From Thauera sp. K11 (GTDB taxonomy: Bacteria; Pseudomonadota; Gammaproteobacteria; Burkholderiales; Rhodocyclaceae), in assembly GCF_002354895.1 (NCBI RefSeq), contig NZ_CP023439.1, forward strand, positions 3,224,001-3,288,000: a stretch of 64,000 nucleotides of DNA. Reading direction: 5' to 3'. Positions within the stretch are counted from its first letter, which is position 1. Each line of letters starts with the position of its first letter. This document shows, piece by piece, positions 55,641-64,000 of this stretch. The notes under the pieces were generated by a model, which did not search any database, was not told the DNA's origin, and saw only the letters and a program-made list of their open reading frames with translations. The position numbers and the translations under genes are program-made.

Positions 55641-56579
55641 ATGAACTACGGACCCATCATCAAGGAAATCGGCCGGGGCGCCAAGGGCTCGCGGCCGCTC
55701 GACATTCCCACCGCGGCGGACCTGTTCGGCGACATCCTCGACGGCAAGGTGCCCGACCTCGAACTCGGCGCGATCCTGATCGCGCTGCGGGTGAAGAGCG
55801 AATCGCTGGACGAACTGCTCGGCTTCAAGCAGGCGATGGACGCGCGCTGCGCCCAGGTCGCGGTGCCGGCCGGCCCGCGCTGCGTGGTGCTGCCGACCTA
55901 CAACGGCGCGCGCCGGCAGCCCAACCTGATGCCGCTGGTCGCCCTGCTGCTGGCGCGCCGGGGCGTGCCGGTGCTGATCCAGGGGCGGCACGACTTCGAG
56001 ACCCGGGTGAGCCCCTTCGGACTGCTCGCCGCGCTGGGCATCGAGCCCGCGGCCAACGCCGCGTCGGCCGCGGCGCAACTGGCCGCCTCGCGGCTGGCCT
56101 GCCTGCGCGTCGATCAACTGCTGCCGGGGCTCGACCGCCTGCTGTCGCTGCGTCCGCGCATGGGCGTGCGCGGCAGCGGCCACACCATGGCCAAGCTGCT
56201 GGACCCGGCGATCGGGCGCAGCGTGCGGGTGGTGGCGGTGACGCATCCGGAATACCTCGAGCGCATGGACGGCTTCCTGCGCCGCGATGGCGGCCGGGCG
56301 ATGCTGCTGCGCGGCACCGAAGGCGAGATCTACGCCAATCCGCGGCGCTGCCCCGAACTGAAGGTGTATGCCGACGGCGAAGGGCGCATCGCGGTGCCGG
56401 CAGAGGAAGGCGGCGCCCCGCCGCTCCCCGGCCTGCCCGATACGCCGTCGGTGGCCGACAACGCCGCGATCATCCGCGCGATGCTGGCCGGCGAACAAGC
56501 GGTGCCGGAGCCCGTCCGGGCGCAGGTCGCGGCCTTGGCCGAACTGGCGGCGGACGCCCCGCTGCCGGACCAGACCTGA
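55641..56579 (+). CDS. ybiB: YbiB-like DNA-binding protein (TrpD2/GT3 fold)
   Basis: A 312-residue protein with the phosphoribosyltransferase-like fold of anthranilate phosphoribosyltransferase (TrpD), but lacking its usual catalytic glycine-rich loop in intact form. ELGAILIALRVKSESLDELLGFKQAMD is the N-terminal helical domain; PTYNGARRQPNLMPLVALLLARRGVPVLIQG and MGVRGSGHTMAKLLDP are the conserved blocks of the YbiB family. YbiB proteins bind DNA and are linked to SOS genes in E. coli. The start MNYGPII at 55641 is chosen over MNNRAM at 55626. Confidence 0.85.
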   Translation: MNYGPIIKEIGRGAKGSRPLDIPTAADLFGDILDGKVPDLELGAILIALRVKSESLDELLGFKQAMDARCAQVAVPAGPRCVVLPTYNGARRQPNLMPLVALLLARRGVPVLIQGRHDFETRVSPFGLLAALGIEPAANAASAAAQLAASRLACLRVDQLLPGLDRLLSLRPRMGVRGSGHTMAKLLDPAIGRSVRVVAVTHPEYLERMDGFLRRDGGRAMLLRGTEGEIYANPRRCPELKVYADGEGRIAVPAEEGGAPPLPGLPDTPSVADNAAIIRAMLAGEQAVPEPVRAQVAALAELAADAPLPDQT

Positions 56580-56632
56580 CCGCGTCCCGCGGCGCGGGCT
56601 TCATGCCGCACGGCCCGGCCGGCGCAAGAACA

Positions 56633-56673
56633 GGGCCGGCGCCGCTCCCGCGGCGGAAGCGGGGCGCCGGCCC
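56633..56673. terminator. Strong inverted repeat between convergent genes
   Basis: A perfect 11-bp inverted repeat, GGGCCGGCGCC (56633-56643) and GGCGCCGGCCC (56663-56673), with a 19-base loop, lies between the convergent ends of ybiB and the pirin gene. No U-run follows on either strand, so it is not a classic intrinsic terminator; it may block read-through or be another member of the palindromic repeat family. Confidence 0.45.
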
Positions 56674-56679
56674 GGGATC

Positions 56680-57558
56680 TCAGGCCGCCAGCCGGCCGTC
56701 GCGGAAATCGCTCAGCGCCTGATAGATCTCCTGCTCGGTATTCATGACGAACGGCCCGTATTGCGCGATCGGCTCGTCCAGCGGCTGGCCGGCGATCAGC
56801 AGGACCCTGGCATCCTGCCGCGCCTCGATCACCACGCCGTCGGCCTGCGGGTCGTTGGCGAGGATGGCCATGCGCTGCACCGGCACCGCGGTGCCGCCCA
56901 CGTCCCCCTCGCCGCGATACACATAGACGAAGGCGTTGTGCCCCGCCGGCAATGCCTGGGCGAAACGGCTGCCCGCGGGCAGGTGCAGGTCCAGGTACAG
57001 CGGCGCGGTCGCCTCGCGCGTCACCGCGCCGGCGACGCCGTGGCTCCCGCCGGCGATCACCGTCGCCTCGACACCCTCCGCGGTGGCGAAGCGCGGCAGT
57101 TCGCCGGCGGCGAAATCGCGGTACCAGGGCGTGCACATCTTGTCGCGGCCGGGCAGGTTCAGCCACAACTGGAAGCCTTCCATCATGCCTTCTTCCTGCT
57201 GCGGGATCTCCGAGTGGATCACGCCGCGGCCGGCGGTCATCCACTGCACGCCGCCGTTTTCCAGCAGGCCCTCGTGGCCGGCGCTGTCGCGATGCAGCAG
57301 GCGGCCGGCGATCATGTAGGTGATGGTCTCGAAGCCGCGGTGCGGATGATCGGGGAAACCGGCGATGTAGTCGTCGGGGCGGTCGCTGCCGAAGGCATCG
57401 AGCATCAGGAAGGGATCGAGCCTGCGCTGCAGCGGCTGCGTCAGCACCCGGGTGAGCTTCACGCCGGCGCCATCGGAGGTCGCCTTGCCGGCCACCAGGC
57501 GCTCGACGCTGCGGGGATGGGCGACCTGTTCGGTGCGAGGTGCGGTCTGGATCGTCAT
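56680..57558 (-). CDS. Pirin-family protein (cupin)
   Basis: A 292-residue bicupin. The metal site block is FPDHPHRGFETITYMI with the two His of the HPHxxxE motif, then QWMTAGRGVIHSEIPQ with the third His. The C-terminal cupin has LIAGQPLDEPIAQYGPFVMN, the family's closing signature. Pirins bind Fe and may act as quercetin dioxygenases or redox-sensitive regulators. It follows azoR by about 90 bases, so the two are probably one operon of quinone/redox function. Confidence 0.92.
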   Translation of the reverse strand: MTIQTAPRTEQVAHPRSVERLVAGKATSDGAGVKLTRVLTQPLQRRLDPFLMLDAFGSDRPDDYIAGFPDHPHRGFETITYMIAGRLLHRDSAGHEGLLENGGVQWMTAGRGVIHSEIPQQEEGMMEGFQLWLNLPGRDKMCTPWYRDFAAGELPRFATAEGVEATVIAGGSHGVAGAVTREATAPLYLDLHLPAGSRFAQALPAGHNAFVYVYRGEGDVGGTAVPVQRMAILANDPQADGVVIEARQDARVLLIAGQPLDEPIAQYGPFVMNTEQEIYQALSDFRDGRLAA

Positions 57559-57649
57559 GTTCCTCCTCCTGAAAAGACGGGCCGCCGGGAGCGGCCCGCC
57601 GTCATCGGATCGCGGCGGGGCACCGGACGGCGCCCCGCACGCCGGACCG

Positions 57650-58249
57650 TCAGGCGAGCGCGGCTTCCAGATCCGCGGCCGCCTGGGTAAAGCCCTTCTG
57701 CGCCGCCTCGGGACCCATGTTGAGGCCCTCGGCGTAGATGAAGCGCACGTCGGTCATGCCGAGGAAGCCGAGCACCGTCTTCAGGTAGGGTACCTGGGTG
57801 TCGCGCTCGGTGCCGCGGTACAGGCCGCCGCGCGCCAGTGCGACGAACACCTTCTTGCCCGTCAGCAGGCCCTCGGGGCCATTCTCGGTATAGCGGAAAG
57901 TGACGCCGGCGCGGGCGATCGCGTCGATCCAGTTCTTGAACTGGGCGGTCACGGTGAAGTTGTACATCGGCACGCCGAGCACCAGCACGTCGGCCGCCTG
58001 CACCTCGGCGATCAGCGCGTCGTACAGCGCCACGCGGGCAGCCTGTTCCGGCGTGCGCTGCCCGGCCGGCGTGAACAGCGCGCCGAGGCCGGCTTCGTCG
58101 AGCACCGGCACCGGGTCGGCGGCGAGGTCGCGCACCGACAGCTTCGCGCCGGCGTTGGCCGCCAGCAGGCGGGCGGCGACGTCGTTGGCGACGCGGGTGG
58201 AGTTGGCGCCTTCGCGGCGGGCACTGGAGTTGATCTGCAGGATGTTCAT
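57650..58249 (-). CDS. azoR: FMN-dependent NADH:quinone/azo reductase
   Basis: A 199-residue flavodoxin-like enzyme. It opens [23 protein letters not shown] (phosphate-binding loop for FMN), then [53 protein letters not shown], typical of AzoR. It reduces quinones or azo dyes by two-electron transfer with NADH. The start MNILQIN at 58249 is preferred over an ATG at 58288, which adds residues unlike the family. It is divergent from the LysR regulator, with a dyad between. Confidence 0.93.
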   Translation of the reverse strand: MNILQINSSARREGANSTRVANDVAARLLAANAGAKLSVRDLAADPVPVLDEAGLGALFTPAGQRTPEQAARVALYDALIAEVQAADVLVLGVPMYNFTVTAQFKNWIDAIARAGVTFRYTENGPEGLLTGKKVFVALARGGLYRGTERDTQVPYLKTVLGFLGMTDVRFIYAEGLNMGPEAAQKGFTQAAADLEAALA

Positions 58250-58294
58250 GTGTCGGTCCTCTGTGCTGAACGAGATTGGGTGAGACACACTTTA

Positions 58295-58320
58295 ATCTTG
58301 CCAACACGCTCACATAAGAT
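58295..58320. promoter_or_regulatory. Probable LysR operator between azoR and lysR-type gene
   Basis: The 98-base divergent gap holds a 5-bp perfect inverted repeat, ATCTT-N16-AAGAT (58295-58299 and 58316-58320), in an AT-rich stretch. LysR regulators commonly bind such interrupted dyads between their own gene and the divergent target. Clear -10/-35 boxes were not resolved. Confidence 0.45.
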
Positions 58321-58347
58321 CGAAAAACGGATTACATTGTCCCGACC

Positions 58348-59268
58348 ATGGAACAGTTCGAACCCAACGACCTGCTGATCTTCGCCCGCGTCGCCGATGC
58401 CGGCAGCTTCAGCCGCGCCGCCGAACGGCTCGGCCTGCCCAAGTCCACCGTGTCGCGCCGCATCGCGCTGCTGGAAGAGCGCGTGGGCGAACGCCTGATG
58501 CTGCGCACCACCCGCCGGCTGACGCTCACCGAGTTCGGCCACCACCTGCTCGAGCATGCGCATCAGGTCGCCGCCGAGGTGGACGCGGTGCGGGCGCTGA
58601 CCGAACATCGCCAGGCGCGGCCCCGCGGCCGGCTGCGCGTGTCGATGCCGAGCGACTTCGCCAACCTGCTGCTCACCGACATGCTCGCCGCCTTCATCGC
58701 GATGCATCCGGACATCTCGCTGGAACTGGACCTGTCGCCGCGGCGGGTCGACCTGCTGGGAGAGAACTTCGACGTCGCGCTGCGCATGGGCACCCTGCCC
58801 GACGACTCGCTGCTCGCCGCGCGGCGGATCGCCGTCTTTCCCCACGGCCTGTACGCCGCGCCGTCCTACCTCGCCGAGCACGGCGAGCCGCTGTCGCCCG
58901 ACGATCTCGGCGAACACGAGGCCCTGCGCCTGCTCGCCCGCAGCGGCGACCCCATCCCCTGGCTCCTGCAGCGCGGCCCGCAGCGCTGGGAAGGCGTGCC
59001 GCCGGGGCGCACCACGGCGAACTCGCCGGAACTGCTGATCCGCCTGGCGCGCGCCGGCGCCGGCATCGCTGCGGTGCCGGAGTTCGCGGCGAATCCGCGC
59101 GTGCGCCGCGGCGAACTGCGCCGGGTGATGCCTGACTGGTGCCTGCCTTCGCACACCGCCTGGGCGGTGTTTCCGGGGCGCCGCCTGATGCCGGCCAAGA
59201 CCCGCGCCTTCATCGACATGCTGCAGGCCGCGCTCGACGACGACGCCCTGCCGCCAGCCGAAATCTGA
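58348..59268 (+). CDS. LysR-family transcriptional regulator
   Basis: A 306-residue regulator. The N-terminal HTH reads DLLIFARVADAGSFSRAAERLGLPKSTVSRRIALLEERVGERLMLRTTRRLTLTEFG, a very clear LysR domain (residues ~5-65). The effector-binding domain follows, with RLRVSMPSDFANLLLTDMLAAF and GAGIAAVPEFAA. It is placed to control the divergent azoR-pirin pair, probably in response to an electrophile or quinone. The effector is not known. Confidence 0.93.
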   Translation: MEQFEPNDLLIFARVADAGSFSRAAERLGLPKSTVSRRIALLEERVGERLMLRTTRRLTLTEFGHHLLEHAHQVAAEVDAVRALTEHRQARPRGRLRVSMPSDFANLLLTDMLAAFIAMHPDISLELDLSPRRVDLLGENFDVALRMGTLPDDSLLAARRIAVFPHGLYAAPSYLAEHGEPLSPDDLGEHEALRLLARSGDPIPWLLQRGPQRWEGVPPGRTTANSPELLIRLARAGAGIAAVPEFAANPRVRRGELRRVMPDWCLPSHTAWAVFPGRRLMPAKTRAFIDMLQAALDDDALPPAEI

Positions 59269-59348
59269 GCGCCTGCCCGGCCGCCGGAAGGGGGCCCGTC
59301 CTCGCCCGGGCGGGGGTTGCGGAGCGCCGCCCTGCTCCTGCGGAACGG

Positions 59349-59368
59349 GCCGGCCGTGCAAGGCCGGC
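59349..59368. repeat. GC-rich hairpin, third palindromic repeat copy
   Basis: The 266-base gap between lysR and dsbB contains a perfect 7-bp hairpin GCCGGCC-N6-GGCCGGC, preceded by GCGGAACGGGCCGG as in the copy at 53764. It contains no convincing coding region. Confidence 0.6.
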
Positions 59369-59534
59369 GCGGCGACGCGAAGGCAGTCCGGCGAGCGCGG
59401 AACTTGCGCGGGAAATGCGCGCCAAAGCGGGGCGCGCGAAAGGCTGGCGGACTTCATCGCCTACAATCGCGTCGCCGCCGGCCCGGGTCCGCGCCGCACG
59501 ACCGATCAACCACCAACGACGATCCTCCGCTCCG

Positions 59535-60047
59535 ATGTCACTGCTCCAGCAAATCTGCCGCCTGCCGGCCCGTACCCTGTTCTTCGCGCTCTTCGCCATC
59601 TGCGTCGGTCTGCTCGGCGGCGGCCTCTACCTGCAGCACGTCGTCGGCCTGCAGCCCTGCCCGATGTGCATCATGCAGCGCTATGCCTTCGTGGCCGTCG
59701 CGCTGATCGCGCTGATCGCCGCCCTGCACGGCCCGGCCGCCACGGGAGCGCGGGTGTATGCCCTGCTCACCGGCATCACCGCACTCGCCGGTGCCGGCGT
59801 CGCCGCGCGCCAGAGCTGGATGCAGCTCAATCCGCCGGAGATCCCGGAATGCGGCCCCGGCCTGGAGTACCTGCTGGAGAGCTTCCCGCTCGGCCAGTCG
59901 CTGCCGATGATCTTTCGCGGCGCGGGCGACTGCGCCACGATCGACTGGACCTTTCTCGGCCTGTCGCTGGCCAACTGGTCGCTGCTGTGCTTCTGCGCGG
60001 TGATCGCCTTCTCGGCCTGGCTGGCGCTGCGCCGCAGCGGCGGCTGA
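59535..60047 (+). CDS. dsbB: Disulfide bond formation protein DsbB
   Basis: A 170-residue inner-membrane protein with four hydrophobic helices. The first periplasmic loop carries the quinone-reactive pair CPMC (Cys42/Cys45), and the second carries Cys106 (PECGPGLEYLLESFPLG) and Cys133 (GAGDCATIDWTFLG). It reoxidises DsbA and passes electrons to quinone. The start at 59535 is chosen because it begins directly at the first helix; longer open reading in frame upstream lacks sense. It is followed by ~185 bases with no clear gene. Confidence 0.95.
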   Translation: MSLLQQICRLPARTLFFALFAICVGLLGGGLYLQHVVGLQPCPMCIMQRYAFVAVALIALIAALHGPAATGARVYALLTGITALAGAGVAARQSWMQLNPPEIPECGPGLEYLLESFPLGQSLPMIFRGAGDCATIDWTFLGLSLANWSLLCFCAVIAFSAWLALRRSGG

Positions 60048-60233
60048 GCGGCGCCCCGCTTGCTCACGCCGCGCCGCCCTGCCGGCGGCCGGCGCGCTCG
60101 TCGCCGAGCGCCTGACCACCCGGCCGCACAGCGCGCTGACGCGGCTGTTCCAGGCGCGCCTCGAACCGCTGCGCGAAGCGGCCTGAGCGCTGCCGGGCAG
60201 AAGGCCGGACCGGCCGCCCGGACGCGGGCCGGT

Positions 60234-60542
60234 TCAGCCGACCACGCGCACGATCGCCCCGCCGATCTCGTACATGCCGCCGCCCAGCGCATTGCAGCGC
60301 TTCACCCGCAGCCGGGCCACCAGCGGCGGCCGTTCGATCCCGCCCTCCGGCGCGGCGACCGCGACCTCGAGCACCTCGCCCTCGCCGGGCACGTAGGCGG
60401 CATGCAGCGTCATGCCGCCTACGCCGAGTTCCATGCACTTCGCGGGGATGCGCCGTCCTTCGCCGAGGTGGATCAGCGCCGGGCAGCCGATCGGGATGCG
60501 GCGGTCGAGGCGCCGGTCGTCGCGGCCGCTTCTGTCTTTCAT
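60234..60542 (-). CDS. PilZ-domain protein
   Basis: A 102-residue single-domain PilZ protein. The N-terminal RxxxR motif is present (RRLDRR near residues 10-15). The second c-di-GMP motif, normally D/N-x-S-x-x-G, is ELGVGGM here (about 38-44), with Glu and Gly in place of D/N and Ser, so nucleotide binding may be reduced. The C-terminal beta strands (ARLRVKRCNALGGGMYEIGGAIV) fit the fold. Such proteins often control motility or EPS. The start MKDRSGRD at 60542 is preferred to an upstream ATG at 60575. Confidence 0.8.
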   Translation of the reverse strand: MKDRSGRDDRRLDRRIPIGCPALIHLGEGRRIPAKCMELGVGGMTLHAAYVPGEGEVLEVAVAAPEGGIERPPLVARLRVKRCNALGGGMYEIGGAIVRVVG

Positions 60543-60603
60543 GATGACGGGCGGGTGGAATGGAAGGGAGCCCATTCTATCCCGCCCGCGGGCGGCGGTC
60601 CGG

Positions 60604-60813
60604 TCAGTCCTTCACGCCGCACCTGCGCAGGATGTTCTCCAGCGGGCACAGGCCGGTGAAGCCGCTCTGGAACAGGTTGGCGCCGACGAAGACGGTGAAC
60701 CACAGGAAGTTCTTGTTCACGAACAGCGGCGAGCCCTCCACGCCGAGCGCGAGCGAGATCAGCACGAAGGCGCCGGCGAAGATGCGCACGAATTTGTTGA
60801 CGTTGAGCGCCAT
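60604..60813 (-). CDS. DUF2892-type small inner-membrane protein (YgaP-like)
   Basis: A 69-residue protein with two hydrophobic helices (FVRIFAGAFVLISLALG and FLWFTVFVGANLFQSGFTG) ending in CPLENILRRCGV. The 'G-x-C-P...LG/RRCG' tail and the length match the DUF2892 family, often beside efflux or rhodanese genes. Its ATG overlaps the RND gene stop by one base (TGATG), so it is translationally coupled. Confidence 0.88.
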   Translation of the reverse strand: MALNVNKFVRIFAGAFVLISLALGVEGSPLFVNKNFLWFTVFVGANLFQSGFTGLCPLENILRRCGVKD

Positions 60814-63800
60814 CAGTCTTCCTCCTTGAGCCGGGCGAGGCGGTTGCGCATCGCCGCGTAGTACAGCACCGGGATCACGACCAGCGTCAGCAGCGTCGAG
60901 ATGAGAATGCCGAAGATCAGGCTGATCGCCAGCCCGTTGAAGATCGGGTCGTCGAGGATGAACAGCGCGCCGATCATCGCCGCCAGCGCGGTGAGGCCGA
61001 TCGGCTTGGCGCGCACCGCGGCGGCGCGGATCACCGCCTCGTCGAAGGCCATCCCCTCGCGCACCTGCTGGTTGACGAAATCCACCAGCAGGATGGAATT
61101 GCGCACGATGATGCCGGCGAGCGCGATCATGCCGATCATCGAGGTCGCGGTGAATTGCGCCCCCAGCAGCGCATGGCCGGGCATCACGCCGATGATGGTG
61201 AGCGGGATCGGCGCCATGATGATGAGCGGCGCCAGGTAGCTGCGGAACTGCGCCACCACCAGCAGGTAGATCAGCACCAGCCCCACGGCGTAGGCGGCGC
61301 CCATGTCGCGGAAGGTCTCGTAGGTGATCTGCCACTCGCCGTCCCACTTCAACTGGTAGCCCGCATAGGCGTCGGCCGGCTGGCGGATGAACCACTCGCC
61401 CAGCGTGCCGCCCAGGCCGGGCGCGCCGGCGAGTTCCATGTCCTTCACCTTGCCGCGGATGTCGAACATGCCGTAGAGCGGCGAATCCAGCCTGCCGCCC
61501 ATGTCGCCGGTGACGTACACCACCGGCAGCAGGTCCTTGCGGTACAGCACCTGTTCGCGCGTGGTCTCGTGCACCTGCACCAGTTCGGAGATGGCGACCA
61601 GCCGCCCGTCGCCGGCGCGCACCTTCATCGCCAGCAGGTTGGCCACGTCCGACTGCCGCACCGACGGCAACTGGATGCGCACCGGGATCTCGTACTTGTT
61701 GTCGCCGCCATGCACCGGCGTGACGTCCTCGCCCGACAGGCCGAGCCGCACCACCTCGACGACGTCGGCCTGCGCCACGCCCATGCGCGCCGCCTTGGCC
61801 TGATCCACGCGCAGCACGAGCTTGGGCGCAGCCTCGTCCACCGTGTCGTCGACGCCGACGATGTCGGCCGTGCCTTCGAACGCCGCGCGCACCTTCTTCG
61901 CCGCCTCGACCTGCCCCGCGTAGTCGGGCCCGTAGATCTCGGCGACGATGGGCGACAGCACCGGCGGGCCGGGCGGCACCTCGACCACCTTGGCATTGCC
62001 GCCGTTGCGGCGGGCGATCTCCGTCACCGCCTCGCGCACCGCCACGGCGGTCTCGTGGCTCTTGCGGTGGCGCGCCTTCTTGTCGACCAGGTTCACCTGG
62101 ATGTCGCCCATCTCCGGGCTGCTCCTCAGGTAGTACTGGCGCACGAGGCCGTTGAAATTGATCGGCGCCGCGGTGCCGGCGTAGGACTGCCAGTCCGTCA
62201 CCTCCGGCACGGTCGCCAGGTGCGCGCCGATCTCGTTGAGCACGCGCGAGGTCTCCTCCACCGGCGTGCCCACCGGCATGTCGAGCACCACCTGGAACTC
62301 GCTCTTGTTGTCGAAGGGCAGCATCTTCAGGACGACCAGTTGCACCGCCGGCAGCGCCACCGACGCGGCGATCAGCGCCAGCACCGCCAGCCACAGCCTC
62401 ATCCGCGCCCGCGCGCCGGTGCGCTCGTCCAGCATCGGCGCCATCACGCGGCGGAACAGGCCGTCCAGGCGGCGGGTGAGCCTGTCCTCGCCCTCGTGGT
62501 GGTGCGCATCGACCGAGCGCAGCAGCTTCTGCGCCAGCCAGGGCGTCACGACGAAGGCCACCGCCAGCGAGATGAACATCCCCATCGAGGCGTTGATCGG
62601 GATGGGGCTCATGTAGGGCCCCATCAGCCCGGTCACGAAGGCCATCGGCAACAGCGCGGCGATGACGGTGAAGGTGGCGAGGATGGTGGGCCCGCCCACT
62701 TCGTCGACCGCCTTCGGAATCAGCTTCCACAACGGCGTGTCCGGCTCCAGCGTGTGCCAGCGGTGGATGTTCTCCACCACCACGATGGCGTCGTCGACGA
62801 GGATGCCGATGGAGAAGATCAGCGCGAACAGGCTCACCCGGTTCAGCGTGAAGCCCCAGGCCCAGGACGCGAACAGCGTCGCCGCCAGCGTCAGCGACAC
62901 CGCGATGCCGACGATCACCGCCTCGCGGCGGCCGAGGGCGAAGAACACCAGCGCGACCACCGCCGCGGTGGCGAAGACGAGCTTGCCGATGAGCTGGGTG
63001 GCCTTGTCGTTCGCCGTCTTGCCATAGTCGCGCGTCACCGTGACCTCGACACCGTCGGGGATCAGCGCGCCGCGCAGCGATTCGATGCGCGAGATGGCCG
63101 CCTGCGCGACGTCGGACGCATTCGCGCCCGGCTTCTTCGAGACCGCCAGCGTCACCGCGGGAAAGAGCCCCTGCCCGGCAGCCGCTGCGCCGGAGCCGAA
63201 CCAGACGTAGCGCGAAGGCTGGTCGGGCCCGTCGTCCACCTGCGCGACGTCGCGCAGGAACACCGGCCTGGTGTCGTGCACGCCGACCACCAGCCGGCGC
63301 ACGTCTTCGGCCGATTCGATGTAGGTGCCGGTCTGCACCAGCACCTCGCGGTTGGCGGCGACCAGGCTGCCGGCCGGCTGCGACGCGTTGGCGAGCTGCA
63401 GCGCCGCACGCAGGTCCTGCGCGGTGACGCCGTGCGCGTTCATGCGCTCGGTGTCCATCTGCACCCGGATCACGTGGCCGGGGCCGCCGACGGTGGCAAC
63501 GTCGCGCGTGCCGTCGATGCGCTTCAGTTCGGTCTCCACCGCGCGCGCCACCTGCTGCAGGTCGAAGCCCGCGCGCGCGGGGTCGGCCGTCCACAGCGTG
63601 AGGCTGACGATGGGCACGTCGTCGATGCCCTTGGGCTTGACCAGCGGCGTGCCGACGCCAAGTTGCGGCGACAGCCAGTCGGAATTCGAATGCACCGTGT
63701 CGTACAGCCGCACCAGCGCGGTCTGGTTCGGCACGCCGACCTCGAACTGCACGGTGATCACCGCCATGCCCGGCCGCGACACGGTATAAACGTGATCGAC

Positions 63801-64000
63801 GCCGGCCATGCGCGACAGCACCTGCTCCGCCGGCCGCGCCACCAGCGCATCGACGTCGCGCGCCGAGGCGCCCGGAAAAGGCACCAGCACGTTGGCCATG
63901 GTCACGTCGATCTGGGGTTCCTCTTCCTTGGGCGTGATCAGCGTCGCGAACACGCCGGCCAGCAGCAGCACCAGCGCGATCAGCGGCGTCAGCGCGTTGC
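60813..64000 (-). CDS. RND efflux permease (HAE1/AcrB-type), N-terminus cut by window edge
   Basis: About 1060 residues of an inner-membrane RND pump. In frame at the right edge, NALTPLIALVLLLAGVFATL forms the first helix and PKEEEPQIDVTMANV follows, which is the usual start of COG0841 proteins, so only a few dozen residues are missing. GILVDDAIVVVEN carries the twin Asp of the proton path in TM4; FLVFF-like and PLIIMAPIPLTIIGVMPGHALLG lie in the C-terminal half. The likely membrane-fusion partner lies beyond 64,000. Substrate is not evident. The DUF2892 gene follows directly. Confidence 0.9.
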   Translation of the reverse strand, partial: NALTPLIALVLLLAGVFATLITPKEEEPQIDVTMANVLVPFPGASARDVDALVARPAEQVLSRMAGVDHVYTVSRPGMAVITVQFEVGVPNQTALVRLYDTVHSNSDWLSPQLGVGTPLVKPKGIDDVPIVSLTLWTADPARAGFDLQQVARAVETELKRIDGTRDVATVGGPGHVIRVQMDTERMNAHGVTAQDLRAALQLANASQPAGSLVAANREVLVQTGTYIESAEDVRRLVVGVHDTRPVFLRDVAQVDDGPDQPSRYVWFGSGAAAAGQGLFPAVTLAVSKKPGANASDVAQAAISRIESLRGALIPDGVEVTVTRDYGKTANDKATQLIGKLVFATAAVVALVFFALGRREAVIVGIAVSLTLAATLFASWAWGFTLNRVSLFALIFSIGILVDDAIVVVENIHRWHTLEPDTPLWKLIPKAVDEVGGPTILATFTVIAALLPMAFVTGLMGPYMSPIPINASMGMFISLAVAFVVTPWLAQKLLRSVDAHHHEGEDRLTRRLDGLFRRVMAPMLDERTGARARMRLWLAVLALIAASVALPAVQLVVLKMLPFDNKSEFQVVLDMPVGTPVEETSRVLNEIGAHLATVPEVTDWQSYAGTAAPINFNGLVRQYYLRSSPEMGDIQVNLVDKKARHRKSHETAVAVREAVTEIARRNGGNAKVVEVPPGPPVLSPIVAEIYGPDYAGQVEAAKKVRAAFEGTADIVGVDDTVDEAAPKLVLRVDQAKAARMGVAQADVVEVVRLGLSGEDVTPVHGGDNKYEIPVRIQLPSVRQSDVANLLAMKVRAGDGRLVAISELVQVHETTREQVLYRKDLLPVVYVTGDMGGRLDSPLYGMFDIRGKVKDMELAGAPGLGGTLGEWFIRQPADAYAGYQLKWDGEWQITYETFRDMGAAYAVGLVLIYLLVVAQFRSYLAPLIIMAPIPLTIIGVMPGHALLGAQFTATSMIGMIALAGIIVRNSILLVDFVNQQVREGMAFDEAVIRAAAVRAKPIGLTALAAMIGALFILDDPIFNGLAISLIFGILISTLLTLVVIPVLYYAAMRNRLARLKEED

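Noticed and set aside
60061..60186. Open frame ending LFQARLEPLREAA that looks like the tail of a lost gene
   Set aside because: No start codon, only about 40 residues, and no recognisable family.

Overview
The window comes from a chromosome of very high GC content. Protein family content and gene order suggest a betaproteobacterium, most likely Rhodocyclales (Azoarcus/Thauera/Zoogloea-like). The evidence is an exosortase A (XrtA) type exopolysaccharide locus in the order known from that group, a PilS/PilR pair, and MtnA next to a class II aldolase. The genus is an inference. No rRNA, tRNA, CRISPR array or phage was seen.

Region 1 (1-16,716, mostly + strand) is a glycan assembly cluster. It holds five GT2 glycosyltransferases (one fused to a sulfatase-like domain), a GT61 enzyme, a GT14-like enzyme, a UDP-glucuronate decarboxylase that supplies UDP-xylose, two polysaccharide deacetylases, a Wzx-type flippase, two GT4 enzymes facing away from each other, and one unrecognised gene.

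Region 2 (16,744-43,893, mostly - strand) is an essentially complete XrtA exopolysaccharide locus. Read from its promoter side near 42.9 kb it runs: outer-membrane export lipoprotein, chain-length regulator, tyrosine autokinase, outer-membrane beta-barrel protein, AAA ATPase, UDP-GlcNAc 2-epimerase, polysaccharide deacetylase, FemAB protein, several sugar transferases, amidotransferase, an inserted RelE/ParE-type toxin-antitoxin pair, more glycosyltransferases, the XrtA-EpsI fusion, a CapK-like ligase and an O-antigen-ligase-like membrane protein. A divergent XrtA-associated acyltransferase lies beyond the promoter. An AsnB paralogue without the nucleophilic cysteine and a NodB-like protein lie at the far end. 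XrtA normally processes PEP-CTERM surface proteins, but none is encoded here, so its substrates must be elsewhere.

Region 3 (43,939-64,000) is mostly housekeeping and accessory genes: a DUF1302 outer-membrane protein with a LolD-like ATPase and a LolA-like protein but no permease; the pilR-pilS pair; a methionine-type aminotransferase; mtnA with an aldolase (5'-deoxynucleoside salvage); two tandem 3-hydroxyisobutyrate-dehydrogenase-like genes; ybiB; pirin and azoreductase with a divergent LysR regulator; dsbB; a PilZ protein; and an RND efflux permease that runs off the right edge.

Notable oddities are the Thr-nucleophile sulfatase-like domain fused to a GT2, the toxin-antitoxin pair inside the EPS operon, a 6-bp tandem repeat that encodes the kinase tyrosine tail and overlaps the next gene's alternative start codons, a frameshifted TPR gene, and a family of GC-rich palindromic repeats in gene-end gaps.
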